Shown piece by piece: positions 17,107-25,920 of a stretch of 38,429 bases of DNA. This stretch comes from JARBAU01 sp029237525 (GTDB taxonomy: Archaea; Thermoproteota; Nitrososphaeria; Nitrososphaerales; Nitrososphaeraceae), in assembly GCA_036555705.1 (NCBI GenBank), contig DATBKT010000086.1, forward strand, positions 1 to 38,429. The letters run 5' to 3'. A program made the position numbers and the translations under genes. The notes beneath the pieces were generated by a model. It made no database searches, had not been told where the DNA came from, and saw only the letters and a program-made list of their open reading frames with translations. Each line of letters begins with the position of its first letter. The first letter of the stretch is position 1.

Positions 17107-17991
17107 TTAATCCCGCCTTGGTAAAGTTTTACTCTCTAAGACAGATTTCGCTAATTCAAAAGTACCTCTTATTGTATGTTCCGAGGCCTCAATACAATAA
17201 ATACTCCTCTCCTTAAGCTTTTTTGTCGTTAGTGGACCTATTGATATAATTACTGTGGAAGTAAGCGGGAGATGATGAAGACTAAAAGTGAATTTGTTCA
17301 AAATTTCAAAAAATGAACATACTGATGAGCCACTTGTAAAAATTAGTGCATCGACCTCACCTTGATTGATTAGATTGACAAATTCATTCCATATTTGCCC
17401 TGGGACAGCAGTCTTAGTCGAGTACAAGAATAGTTCTGTCACACCTAGTCCCATACTCAACAATTCCTTGCCAAGATAGTCATTTGACTTACCGCTTCGT
17501 GGAATTATTACCTTTTTTCCCGATCCAAGTTCTAGTCTACGAAATAGAGATACCATCCCTTCAGAAGAGAATTTATCTGGAATTTGCTCGACAGAAATAC
17601 CGTAATTTTGCAGGACATTTTTCGTCGCAGGCCCTTGAGCAATGACGGCTTTAGTATTTAAGATCGATTTCAGTTCTTCCATACCTTCAGCTTGGGTCGC
17701 ATATGAGCAAAGCATACTTACGCCTTTTGGACTCATGAAAATGCAAATATCAAAATTATCAACAAGTATACGCCTAATTGCATTCTTGATTGCCCTATGA
17801 TTAGGAACGAAATCAATGGTTGGTAAGGCAATGGCCCTTCCCCCGGCAGATGCTACTAGATTTAGAAATTCTTTGGCATCTTCGGGTTTTCTTGTAATTG
17901 CAATAGTTTTTTTATTCAAAGGTTTTCTGAAGATCAACTTATCGCTATTGGGAAAACCATGCGAGTTTTTTGCATAACCTCGTGACTTCAC
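17107..17991 (-). CDS. hemD: Uroporphyrinogen-III synthase
   Basis: Up to 294 aa. Two-domain HemD pattern: KTIAITRKPEDAKEFLNLVASAGGRAIALPTIDF, the FDICIFMSPKGVSML strand-loop, VIAQGPATKNVLQNYG, IIPRSGKSNDYL, and the second-domain VDALIFTSGSSVCSFFEIL with ISIGPLTTKKLKE. It closes and inverts ring D of hydroxymethylbilane to give uroporphyrinogen III. GTG 17991 would overlap the methyltransferase gene by 47 bp. A later TTG at 17937, just after that gene's stop, is an equally possible start and would fit the family length better. It is the last gene of the operon. Confidence 0.9.
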   Translation of the reverse strand: MKSRGYAKNSHGFPNSDKLIFRKPLNKKTIAITRKPEDAKEFLNLVASAGGRAIALPTIDFVPNHRAIKNAIRRILVDNFDICIFMSPKGVSMLCSYATQAEGMEELKSILNTKAVIAQGPATKNVLQNYGISVEQIPDKFSSEGMVSLFRRLELGSGKKVIIPRSGKSNDYLGKELLSMGLGVTELFLYSTKTAVPGQIWNEFVNLINQGEVDALIFTSGSSVCSFFEILNKFTFSLHHLPLTSTVIISIGPLTTKKLKERSIYCIEASEHTIRGTFELAKSVLESKTLPRRD

Positions 17992-18697
17992 CTACTACGA
18001 TTACTGCCGGTGAATGGATTTCTCCTTTTTTTACTTTTTTTAGAATATTATCTAGCTTTCCGTGAACAAATTTTTGTTTTTTCGTAGTTCCTGCCTCAAT
18101 TACGATTACATCTTTCTTCTTAGATAAGCCATTATTTTTCAATTGTTCGATTATGTGAGGTAAACGCTCCATACCCATCAAAATAACAACGGTATCCACG
18201 GTTTTGGATAGTTCCTTCCAATTTATCCGTTCTTCTACTTTCTCTGGATCTTCGTGTCCTGTAGTAATGACAACAGAAGAGGAGTATTTTCGATGTGTTA
18301 GGGGTACTCCAGCATACGCGGGAGATGCCAACGCAGATGATATTCCTGGTATTATCTCGAATTTTATATTTTTACTCTGTAAAAATTCTGCCTCTTCGCC
18401 GCCCCTACCAAAAATGAACGGATCCCCGCCCTTTAATCTTAATACTCTTTTTCCCTGTCTTGCATACTCGACCATTATCTTGTTAATTTTATGTTGTAGT
18501 CCAGAGGATCCGATAGATTTTCCGACGTACACCTTTTCAGTACCAAGTGGTATTTGACTAATAATTTCATTGCCAACTAATCGATCGTAAAGAACTATAT
18601 CACACTTTCTCATAAGGTCCATACACCTAACCGTAATCAGATTTGGATCCCCTGGTCCTGCTCCACAGATATATACAATGCCCTCGTTACTTTGCAC
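17945..18697 (-). CDS. cobA: Uroporphyrinogen-III C-methyltransferase (SUMT)
   Basis: 250 aa, the normal size. SAM-binding GAGPGDPNLITVRC near the N-terminus, VLYDRLV, the second motif RLKGGDPFIFGRGGEEAEFL, PGISSALASPAYAGVPLTHR and the C-terminal PAVIVVGEVTRL are all typical SUMT signatures. It adds two methyl groups to uroporphyrinogen III to give precorrin-2, the entry to sirohaem, to Ahb-pathway haem and to cobalamin. The start is GTG 18697, directly after the hemC stop (18700-18702), with a GGAG ribosome-binding motif about 9 nt upstream inside hemC. Confidence 0.95.
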   Translation of the reverse strand: MQSNEGIVYICGAGPGDPNLITVRCMDLMRKCDIVLYDRLVGNEIISQIPLGTEKVYVGKSIGSSGLQHKINKIMVEYARQGKRVLRLKGGDPFIFGRGGEEAEFLQSKNIKFEIIPGISSALASPAYAGVPLTHRKYSSSVVITTGHEDPEKVEERINWKELSKTVDTVVILMGMERLPHIIEQLKNNGLSKKKDVIVIEAGTTKKQKFVHGKLDNILKKVKKGEIHSPAVIVVGEVTRLCKKLAWFSQ

Positions 18698-18699
18698 GT

Positions 18700-19650
18700 T
18701 TACAATCTCCTATTCCAATGTCTGATCGCGTTTCTCCATTCGGTTGCCAATTTCTCAACACCCATCTGATTAAGCCTATGTGCTAATTTATTCCCTATTT
18801 TGATCGCATCAGCTATCGATCCAGTTTCCTTCAACCGGATATTTTTAGATCCATCTGAGGAAAAAACACTTGCATGCAAGCTTAGCTCATTCGTATTGGG
18901 TTTGGTTGTGGCAATCGCTCCAACTGGAAATCTGCAGCCACCTTGTATGTTCTGAGTCAGGGAACGTTCTGCCATGGCCTGCTGTCTTGATTCGTGGTCT
19001 TCTATTCTTTTCAGTGTACTTATAAGCGACAAGTTGTCGCTTCTACAAGTAACCGCCATAATCCCCTGTCCTGGGGCTGGCACAAATGATCTTATTGGAA
19101 ATCTTTCAGAAATGTTAGCTTGCATTGATAACCTATTCAAACCGGCCTCTGCTAGAATTATTGCATCATATTCGCCATTCAGAGTTTTCTTAATCCTTGT
19201 CTCCACATTTCCCCTGATGGGTCTAACGTCCAAATCACTTCTCAAACGTAATACTTGAATCGCTCTTCTCAAACTACTCGTACCGACAATTGAACCTGCA
19301 GGAAGATCTTTGAGCGGCAATTTATGACTGTTTACCAGAACGTCATTGGGTTTTGCTCGCTTAGGGATTGATGCAATAACTAGATCCTCAGGAAGTTCAC
19401 TTGGGATATCCTTCAAACTGTGGACAGCAAAATCAATATCTCGATGTATCACTGCTTGATCGATTTCTTTTTCGAATATGCCCTTTTCATCCATTGCAAA
19501 TAGTGGTCGATTTTCTACATCTCCTTTGGTTTTGATTTTCACAAGCCGAAGATCTATCGACGGTTCTATCTTCAATAGAGCAGCAACAACAAGTTCAGTC
19601 TGTTTTACTGCTAAATTGCTACCCCTGGTCCCGATTCTTAATTTAGCCAC
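18700..19650 (-). CDS. hemC: Porphobilinogen deaminase (hydroxymethylbilane synthase)
   Basis: 316 aa. Signatures include RIGTRGSNLAVKQTE, DFAVHSLKDIPSELP, VGTSSLRRAIQ, RPIRGNVETRI and the dipyrromethane-cofactor cysteine C239 in QGGCRFPVGA. It condenses four porphobilinogen units into hydroxymethylbilane. GTG 19650 overlaps the end of hemL by 8 bp, indicating translational coupling. All catalytic landmarks seem intact. Confidence 0.96.
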   Translation of the reverse strand: MAKLRIGTRGSNLAVKQTELVVAALLKIEPSIDLRLVKIKTKGDVENRPLFAMDEKGIFEKEIDQAVIHRDIDFAVHSLKDIPSELPEDLVIASIPKRAKPNDVLVNSHKLPLKDLPAGSIVGTSSLRRAIQVLRLRSDLDVRPIRGNVETRIKKTLNGEYDAIILAEAGLNRLSMQANISERFPIRSFVPAPGQGIMAVTCRSDNLSLISTLKRIEDHESRQQAMAERSLTQNIQGGCRFPVGAIATTKPNTNELSLHASVFSSDGSKNIRLKETGSIADAIKIGNKLAHRLNQMGVEKLATEWRNAIRHWNRRL

Positions 19651-20929
19651 AATGGTTTTTAACCTCCTTTAAGGCCTGTCCATATGCTTCCAAGGTCCTA
19701 TCGATATCATCATCTGTGTGTACATAAGACACAAAACATGTTTCAAATTGGGACGGCGGAATAAAAATATCTTTTCTCAATAGTTGATCGTACAGCCGTC
19801 TGAATATCACATGATCACTTTTCTTGGCAGTTGTCAGATTCCTCACTTTATCACTTGTAAAAAATAATTGAAACATTGATCCAATTGAATTGATTGTGAA
19901 CTTGAATCCCAGATTCTTAATTATGTCTCGTATACCGGCTACCAACGTGTCACAGGTCCTTGTAATTCTTGGATAGAGATCGTTGCCTATTTCTTCAAGT
20001 ATTTGGACAGTTCTTAAAGCAGCTGTGACTGAGACAGGGTTCCCCGCATAAGTACTTGCCTGATAGACATTACCTCTAGGTGACAACAACTCCATCAGGT
20101 TCTTTTTACCACATACAGCAGCAACCGGAAATCCGTTGCCCATGGCTTTTGCGTAAGTAATGATATCTGGCTTTATCCCAAAAAATTCACTAGCCCCACC
20201 TATGGAAAGTCTGAACCCAGTGACTACTTCATCAAAGATCAAAACAACTCCATTTTGCTGCGTAATGCGTCTTACCTCAGAAAGATACTGTTTTTCAGGT
20301 ATAACAAGTCCCATGTTTGCTGCTACTGGTTCAATTATGACTCCAGCAATATCATCTCTATTCTGAATTAAATTCTCTAGACTTGACACATCATTGTATT
20401 CGGCTAATAACGTTAAGGAAGCTACTTCTTCGGTAGTTCCCTCTGAGGAGGGTACTCCTTCACAGTCTAAACCATTTCTCTGAACTAATCCATAATCATG
20501 TGCTCCATGATAACAACCATCTAATTTCACGATTTTTTTCTTTTTTGTATGTGCTCTTGCTAGCCTGATTGCAGTCATAGTTGCTTCTAATCCAGTATTT
20601 AAAATCCTGGTCATTTCAGCAGCCGGAATTATACTTGAAATCTTTTCAGCCAATATAACTTCCATTTCGGTCGGGACACAAAATAGCGTTCCTTCATAAA
20701 GCTGATCTTTGATGTGATCGATAAGAGATGGATATGCATGGCCCAGTAAGAGGGCACCGTAACCCATACAAAAATCAATATATGTCTTGTGATCAACTGT
20801 TACCATCTTACTTCCAAATCCAGAATTAACGAAGAAAGGATATGGTGGGTAATAACGAATAGGGCTATTAACCCCAGATGGGATAACTGAGGTAGCTCTT
20901 TTGAATAATAATTCTGATTTATCGGTCAA
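19643..20929 (-). CDS. hemL: Glutamate-1-semialdehyde 2,1-aminomutase
   Basis: 428 aa from TTG 20929. Class III PLP aminotransferase with VIPSGVNSPIRYY, FCMGYGALLLGHAYP, KLDGCYHGAHDYG, VLIFDEVVTGFRLS, the PLP lysine in YAKAMGNGFPVAAV and YQASTYAGNPVS. It isomerises glutamate-1-semialdehyde to 5-aminolevulinate. The frame extends back to ATG 20989, which would add 20 unusual aromatic/Cys residues. A TATA-like TACTATTATTTA inside that stretch (about 20954-20965) is 26 bp before TTG 20929 and favours the shorter, family-sized protein. It may therefore have an internal promoter within the hem cluster. Confidence 0.95.
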   Translation of the reverse strand: MTDKSELLFKRATSVIPSGVNSPIRYYPPYPFFVNSGFGSKMVTVDHKTYIDFCMGYGALLLGHAYPSLIDHIKDQLYEGTLFCVPTEMEVILAEKISSIIPAAEMTRILNTGLEATMTAIRLARAHTKKKKIVKLDGCYHGAHDYGLVQRNGLDCEGVPSSEGTTEEVASLTLLAEYNDVSSLENLIQNRDDIAGVIIEPVAANMGLVIPEKQYLSEVRRITQQNGVVLIFDEVVTGFRLSIGGASEFFGIKPDIITYAKAMGNGFPVAAVCGKKNLMELLSPRGNVYQASTYAGNPVSVTAALRTVQILEEIGNDLYPRITRTCDTLVAGIRDIIKNLGFKFTINSIGSMFQLFFTSDKVRNLTTAKKSDHVIFRRLYDQLLRKDIFIPPSQFETCFVSYVHTDDDIDRTLEAYGQALKEVKNHCG

Positions 20930-21027
20930 GGTAATATAGTCACATTCGCAAAGTAAATAATAGTATCGTAGCCATATCCAATGGCCCATCCTTTATTTAC
21001 TAGAGTACATTTTGTCCAGGCACCTAA

Positions 21028-22035
21028 CTACATATTATTCAGTAACGAAGCCATTTTTTTAGCGTGGTAGGTTATTATGATATCCGAACCTGCTCTCTTT
21101 ATTGACGTAATAAATTCGACAATCAGATTGTTCTCGTCAATCCATCCCTCTGCTGCCGCAGCTTTTATTAATGAATATTCTCCTGACACACTATATGCAC
21201 AGATTGGTAGATTTGTGATCTTTCGTGCCTGGTAGATAATATCAAGATAGGGAATAGCCGGTTTGATCATGACTATATCTGCGCCCTCTCTAATATCTAA
21301 CTCTATTTCTCTAATGGCTTCCCTTCGGTTGTAAAACGGTAGTTGATATGAAGTTCTATCTCCGCTCCGAGGCGCCGATGAGGAAGCGCCTCTGAATGGC
21401 GCATAAAGTGAAGACGCATGCTTTGCAGAATAACCCATTATAGCAACTCCAGAGAACCCGTTCTCATCTAAAGCGGTTCTAATGTGTCCAACTTGGCCGT
21501 CCATCATTGCAGACGGCGCTACGATGTCTGCTCCTGCTTTTGCGTGACTCACGGCCACTTTTGCCAAAATTCCGATGCTTTTATCGTTGTCGACATTGTC
21601 ATTTGAGACTATACCACATTGACCATGCATTGTGTACTGGCAAAGACAAACATCGCTAATGAGCGCAATTCTTTCCCCAAAGTTCTGTCGTACGAGTTTA
21701 ATAGAACGTTGAACTATACCTCTACTCGAATAGGCTGAATTTCCATTGTCAGATTTATACGAGGGAATTCCGAATAGAATAACACCTCTAATACCTAGGT
21801 CGATTAATTCCTGAATTTCATCGGCCAACTTCGATATTGGAATTCTCTTGATATCAGGCATAGAATCAATGTTTAAAGGTGCATCTATTTCATCCTGAAC
21901 AAATATCGGGCACACTAAATCTCTAACCGAAACACGCGTTTCTTGGAACAGGTCACGAATAGAAGAGCTCCTGCGAAGACGCCTCATCCGGGTAATTGGA
22001 AAGGCGGGCTCGCCGCTAGACTTAATTCTGCTCAT
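21028..22035 (-). CDS. hemB: Delta-aminolevulinic acid dehydratase (porphobilinogen synthase)
   Basis: 335 aa. The zinc-site cysteines DVCLCQYTMHGQCG are present, so this is the Zn-dependent type. The two Schiff-base lysines lie in MGYSAKHASSLYAPFRGA and DIVMIKPAIPYLD. Further signatures are the PSAMMDGQ loop and SGEYSLIKAAAAEGWI. It condenses two 5-aminolevulinate molecules to porphobilinogen. ATG 22035 overlaps hemA by 14 bp. Confidence 0.96.
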   Translation of the reverse strand: MSRIKSSGEPAFPITRMRRLRRSSSIRDLFQETRVSVRDLVCPIFVQDEIDAPLNIDSMPDIKRIPISKLADEIQELIDLGIRGVILFGIPSYKSDNGNSAYSSRGIVQRSIKLVRQNFGERIALISDVCLCQYTMHGQCGIVSNDNVDNDKSIGILAKVAVSHAKAGADIVAPSAMMDGQVGHIRTALDENGFSGVAIMGYSAKHASSLYAPFRGASSSAPRSGDRTSYQLPFYNRREAIREIELDIREGADIVMIKPAIPYLDIIYQARKITNLPICAYSVSGEYSLIKAAAAEGWIDENNLIVEFITSIKRAGSDIIITYHAKKMASLLNNM

Positions 22036-23317
22036 ATTTGAATAACTTGGCCAGTAATCTCAATAGTTCCTCTTGATCCTTTCCATCAATATCGATTTCT
22101 CTTCGTAAATTATTGATGGGAGCTGTTAGCATACCTTCTACAAGGGAATGTGAGAGCTGTTCTATCACCCTTCTTTCCATTGGGTTGATATCATTTCCTA
22201 GTATTGAAAGGGTTTTGGATAGCTCACGTTTCCTGATCGTACCTACACTTTTAAAAATAGAGACGACGAGTGGCTCTATTTTTTTTCTCTTGAGCATTAT
22301 ATCTACCGATTTCATTTCAGATTCTATAATTCTCTCTGCAGACATGATCTCCTTCCTTCTGAATCGTATATTTTTCTCCACTATCTCCGAAATCTGATCC
22401 AAGTTTACCAACTTGATTTTTCTAATGCCAGCTACGCTTTCCTCAACTGTCCTTGGATTGGACAAGTCCAGGATCATCATACCTTTTTCTCTGTCTCTCA
22501 TTGCGCTTTCAATTCTTTCATTTGTGATAAGAAAGTATGGCGCAGTAGTAGATACGAAAATCAAATCTACGTCGCGTAAAGATTCAAGTGCATTGTCAAA
22601 GGTTACGGGATTGCCTGCCACTGTAGCTGCGAATGATTTGGCTCTATCAAACGTCCTGCTTGTGACTTGGAACTTTATCGACCTTTGTCTTAGGGCCTTA
22701 GCAACGAGACTTGCGCCTTCACCTGACCCAATCAACAAGATGTTTTTATCATTAAGAGTGTCCAAATTCTCCTCAGCCAAATTTACAGCCATTGACCCTA
22801 TCGACACACTTCCTTTGTTAACACCTGTGTTAGTTCTGACCCTGCTTCCAACTTTGAATGCTTTGTCAAATACCATTGAGAGATCGGGGCCTGCAATGTG
22901 ATTAACGCGAGAAAAGTCAAATGCCCTTTTCATTTGCCCCAATATCTGATCCTCACCTACTACTAATGAATCTAAACCTGCAGCTAGTCTAAGCAAATGT
23001 GAGACAACTTCCTTACCGGTACTGACTTCAGCGACCTTGACCAGCTCTTCGTTTGACATTCCTACCTCTGAAGCCCATGTTTTCAATATTTTTTGTTCGT
23101 TGATAGTTCCACCGGCGCCACCTGCACCAAAGACCTCTACTCTATTGCAGGTCTGAAGTATGACGCATTCGTCCAAATCAGCCTGCTGTCGAAATAATTC
23201 GCACGCTGCTTTTTGATTCTTAAATGCAAATTTCTCTAGAAGATGAACAGGTGCATTTCTAAAGGTAATTCTTACATTGAGAACTTGCAGGTATTTGCTT
23301 ATCGAGGCTGTACTCAA
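22022..23317 (-). CDS. hemA: Glutamyl-tRNA reductase
   Basis: 431 aa. The catalytic cysteine is C57 in ILQTCNRVEVFG. Next comes the signature GLDSLVVGEDQILGQMKRAF, a Rossmann NADPH domain (NILLIGSGEGASLVAKAL) and the helical dimerisation tail (LSHSLVEGMLTAPINNLRR). It reduces Glu-tRNA to glutamate-1-semialdehyde, the substrate of HemL downstream. It starts at TTG 23317, sharing TTGA with the stop of the upstream gene, a strong sign of coupled translation. Confidence 0.95.
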   Translation of the reverse strand: MSTASISKYLQVLNVRITFRNAPVHLLEKFAFKNQKAACELFRQQADLDECVILQTCNRVEVFGAGGAGGTINEQKILKTWASEVGMSNEELVKVAEVSTGKEVVSHLLRLAAGLDSLVVGEDQILGQMKRAFDFSRVNHIAGPDLSMVFDKAFKVGSRVRTNTGVNKGSVSIGSMAVNLAEENLDTLNDKNILLIGSGEGASLVAKALRQRSIKFQVTSRTFDRAKSFAATVAGNPVTFDNALESLRDVDLIFVSTTAPYFLITNERIESAMRDREKGMMILDLSNPRTVEESVAGIRKIKLVNLDQISEIVEKNIRFRRKEIMSAERIIESEMKSVDIMLKRKKIEPLVVSIFKSVGTIRKRELSKTLSILGNDINPMERRVIEQLSHSLVEGMLTAPINNLRREIDIDGKDQEELLRLLAKLFKYEQN

Positions 23318-23985
23318 TGAATGTGTTCATTACTCCATTTGTTCAATAAATCGAGAGCAGCAATCCGGGCTTCTTCAATTTTGTTCTCCTTGAGCAAGAT
23401 TTGTATATCATTATTACCTTCGACCGAATACAGAAATTGCTTCCTTTCTGTCACAGTATCAATCTTAGATTTCGCAGCGTTTCTAGCGAATTCTTGTAAT
23501 TTGGCCATCTCGATATCCGTCTTCTTTATCAGTCTTCGCAAAACTCTCTCAGCGCGTATTCGAATCCTACGAGCCATAATCGGACTTCGACCTGATGTTG
23601 ATACTGCTATTTGCATTACATCTTCAATATTTATAATCGAAGCATATGAAAAGTCACTTACCGTGGGATCGTCTACAGCATAAACAAAGGCGCCCATCGT
23701 TCGACCTTTCTTCACCAATCTTCTATTTAGTTCCTTGTCATCGGTTGCTGCTATGACAAGAAATACATCTTCATAGTTATCTAGAATATTAACGTCTCGC
23801 ACCTTTGATACAATAGTCATAATTTCTCCTCTAGATTCTAAATCCTTAAGATAACGGTTCAACCTGGGACTCATAACTATAATCCTGCTGTTCTGTCCTA
23901 CCAGACCTCGAACTTTTCTTGTGCCTTCAGTTCCTCCACCAATTACGATTACCTTTTTATTATATAGGTTCAGGTCTACTAACAA
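23314..23985 (-). CDS. Precorrin-2 dehydrogenase / sirohydrochlorin ferrochelatase (Met8/SirC/CysG-N type)
   Basis: 223 aa. NAD-binding KVIVIGGGTEGTRKVRGL, then DVFLVIAATDDKELN, VYAVDDPTVSDFSYASI and the ISTSGRSP-like AVSTSGRSPIMARRIR are the CysG N-domain pattern. It oxidises precorrin-2 to sirohydrochlorin; whether it also inserts iron cannot be judged by reading. It leads the hem operon. The start is TTG 23985, with TTTTATT at 24008-24014 centred 26 bp upstream, so a leaderless non-ATG start is predicted. Confidence 0.92.
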   Translation of the reverse strand: MLVDLNLYNKKVIVIGGGTEGTRKVRGLVGQNSRIIVMSPRLNRYLKDLESRGEIMTIVSKVRDVNILDNYEDVFLVIAATDDKELNRRLVKKGRTMGAFVYAVDDPTVSDFSYASIINIEDVMQIAVSTSGRSPIMARRIRIRAERVLRRLIKKTDIEMAKLQEFARNAAKSKIDTVTERKQFLYSVEGNNDIQILLKENKIEEARIAALDLLNKWSNEHIH

Positions 23986-24007
23986 CTATAGCACCAAAAT
24001 TGAGGCA

Positions 24008-24014
24008 ATAAAAG
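24008..24014 (-). promoter_or_regulatory. TATA-like box of the hem/sirohaem operon
   Basis: Minus-strand TTTTATT within AACTTTTATTG, centred 26 bp before TTG 23985. It should drive the seven-gene hem operon. Confidence 0.55.
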
Positions 24015-24067
24015 TTATTATTATCTTTATTTATTTGTTACATATCATACGGTTAAGATGGTGCAAG

Positions 24068-24096
24068 TATCACTATTTGCATTGATATCACTATTT
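24068..24096. repeat. Direct repeat TATCACTATTT, two copies 18 bp apart
   Basis: Identical 11-mers at 24068-24078 and 24086-24096 lie in the region between the divergent hem operon and radA. The 18-bp period and the position suggest an operator for a DNA-binding regulator, but no regulator is identified. Confidence 0.55.
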
Positions 24097-24165
24097 ACTT
24101 TAGACAAGACACCACATTTACTCGGGAATGGGAAGTAGTTTAGTTAGTGGATCGCTTATTGCTTC

Positions 24166-24175
24166 AATATAAAAA
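24166..24175 (+). promoter_or_regulatory. TATA-like box of radA
   Basis: AATATAAAAA, the best TATA box before radA. It predicts a transcript start near 24197 and a leader of about 30 nt before TTG 24228, unlike the leaderless genes around it. Confidence 0.45.
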
Positions 24176-24227
24176 GGAGACTAGAATTAATTTAATAGTC
24201 TTGACACCCATATCTGATTGAAGGTCT

Positions 24228-25217
24228 TTGATTGGAGATAAGGGACGCGGACTCTTGGATTTGGATAGCATAGAAGGGATTGGGACAACTACAAGGGATC
24301 GCCTTGAATTAGCAGGATTCAAATCCATCAAAGACTTGGTCGTTAGAGGCCCAGTAGACGTTTCAGACGTCACGGGAATGGAGATAGAAAAAACGGTCAA
24401 TATTTGTAACAAGGCAAGAATAATTCTCGAAGACCTTGGAATTCTTGACAAAAGCTTTGTTACAGCAACTATACTCTATGAAAAGCGCAAAAACGCAGAA
24501 CGAATTTCTACTGGTTCCGAAAACCTTGATGAATTCTTTGGGGGAGGCATAGAAACCAACGCGATTACCGAGATTTATGGCGAGTATGGAACTGGTAAAA
24601 CTCAAATTTGTCACGTATTGAGTACAATAGCATCTAGATCCAAATCTGAAGGAGGCTTAAATGCAAAAGTACTTTACATAGATACTGAAAATACTTTCCG
24701 ACCAGAAAGAATAGTGTCAATAGCCGAGACACGGGGAATGGAACCAGAAGGCTGTCTTGACAGTATAATAGTCGCAAAGGCATACAATAGCGCTCATCAG
24801 GAGTTAATAATCGAGCAAACTGGACCTGTTATAGAAGACAATAATATAAAACTAGTTATAGTTGATTCTGCAGTCGCACATTATAGAGCCGAATTTTTGG
24901 GAAGGGCATCGCTTTCAGAGCGACAACAGCGACTAAATAAGTTTATGCATACCCTTATAAGAATTGCTGAGACATACAACGTCGCTCTTGTGGTGACTAA
25001 TCAGATTCAGTCATCTCCAGACGCTATATTTGGGGATCCCTATAGGCCCACTGGGGGAAATGTTGTAGCCCACACAAGCACTTATCGGGTTTATCTTAAG
25101 CGTTCGGGAAAAAATAGAATCGCGAGGATGGTAGATAGTCCGTGCCATCCTGAAAGAGAGGCGCTGTTTACCTTATCTGAAAAAGGAGTAGAAGATCCTC
25201 AACCAAATAGCAGATAA
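24228..25217 (+). CDS. radA: DNA repair and recombination protein RadA
   Basis: 329 aa. The N-terminal helix-hairpin-helix domain is seen in LDSIEGIGTTTRDRLELAGF. Walker A is GEYGTGKT (118-125) and Walker B KLVIVDSAVA. Further RecA/Rad51 motifs are VLYIDTENTFRPERI, the L1/L2 region with VVTNQI and GDPYRPTGGNVVAH, and the terminal RIARMVDSPCHPEREALF. It forms nucleoprotein filaments for strand exchange. TTG 24228 is the first possible start after an in-frame TGA. It is the head of the plus-strand information cluster, although spacing of 34 bp leaves room for a separate promoter for the next gene. Confidence 0.95.
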   Translation: MIGDKGRGLLDLDSIEGIGTTTRDRLELAGFKSIKDLVVRGPVDVSDVTGMEIEKTVNICNKARIILEDLGILDKSFVTATILYEKRKNAERISTGSENLDEFFGGGIETNAITEIYGEYGTGKTQICHVLSTIASRSKSEGGLNAKVLYIDTENTFRPERIVSIAETRGMEPEGCLDSIIVAKAYNSAHQELIIEQTGPVIEDNNIKLVIVDSAVAHYRAEFLGRASLSERQQRLNKFMHTLIRIAETYNVALVVTNQIQSSPDAIFGDPYRPTGGNVVAHTSTYRVYLKRSGKNRIARMVDSPCHPEREALFTLSEKGVEDPQPNSR

Positions 25218-25251
25218 TGTTAAATTGAAGACATTTCGTAGTTAGTCTGTC

Positions 25252-25554
25252 ATGCCTAAATCACACGGCCCCAAGAGGAAATCTCGCTCAATTTTAACCA
25301 AAAGTAAGGTATCACATGGAATTTCGTATCTCCTTATCAATTACAAAATAGGTGACAAGGTTATCATCGACGTTGATCCGAGAGAACATAATACCATGCC
25401 TCACAGGAGATTTCAGGGCAAGATCGGAGTTATAGCTGAAGTCGGTAAGAGAATACTGAAGATCATAGTCTATACTGGGTCAAAGAAAAAGACGCTGCAA
25501 ACAAGACCTAATCACGTAAGACCATTACCGATTAGCGAGAATATTAGCAAATGA
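25252..25554 (+). CDS. rpl21e: Ribosomal protein L21e
   Basis: 100 aa, basic. KSHGPKRKSRSILTKS at the N-terminus and the KOW-like core (YKIGDKVIIDVDPREHNTMPHRRFQGKIG) ending in TRPNHVRPL are diagnostic for eL21 of archaea and eukaryotes. Large-subunit protein. Its stop overlaps the rpoF start as ATGA, a linkage widely kept in archaea. Confidence 0.96.
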   Translation: MPKSHGPKRKSRSILTKSKVSHGISYLLINYKIGDKVIIDVDPREHNTMPHRRFQGKIGVIAEVGKRILKIIVYTGSKKKTLQTRPNHVRPLPISENISK

Positions 25555-25883
25555 CCGATATCATGAATAAGGAAGTTATCACACTCCCGGAAGTAAAGGC
25601 TTTATTACAAGCAGTAAAGCCAGAGGAGATGGATCAGATCCAGAGATGGACCTATGATTATGTTGTAAAGTTTTCAAAGTCAGGCGACAAACAATCCAAC
25701 AAAATGAAGAAGGAGCTAATAGAACAATGCGATCTAAAAGAGGAAGAGGCAGCAGAAGTCATTAATATATTACCTCAGTCCCTTGAAGAATTGAGGGCAT
25801 TTACGTTCGGGTGGAAGAAACTCATTCTTACAGAGAATCTAGAAAAAATTTTGAATATAATTAAGCAATCTTCTGAAAGTTAA
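25551..25883 (+). CDS. rpoF: RNA polymerase subunit F (Rpo4/Rpb4)
   Basis: 110 aa. Opens with ITLPEVKALLQAV and contains the HRDC-like helical core with DLKEEEAAEVINILPQSLEELRAF, as in archaeal Rpo4. It forms the stalk of RNA polymerase with Rpo7. The ATG at 25551 overlaps the rpl21e stop by 4 bp. Normal length and no unusual features. Confidence 0.93.
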   Translation: MTDIMNKEVITLPEVKALLQAVKPEEMDQIQRWTYDYVVKFSKSGDKQSNKMKKELIEQCDLKEEEAAEVINILPQSLEELRAFTFGWKKLILTENLEKILNIIKQSSES

Positions 25884-25920
25884 ATAAAAAGTTATTCATA
25901 CTACTATTCGAGGAAAGAGA

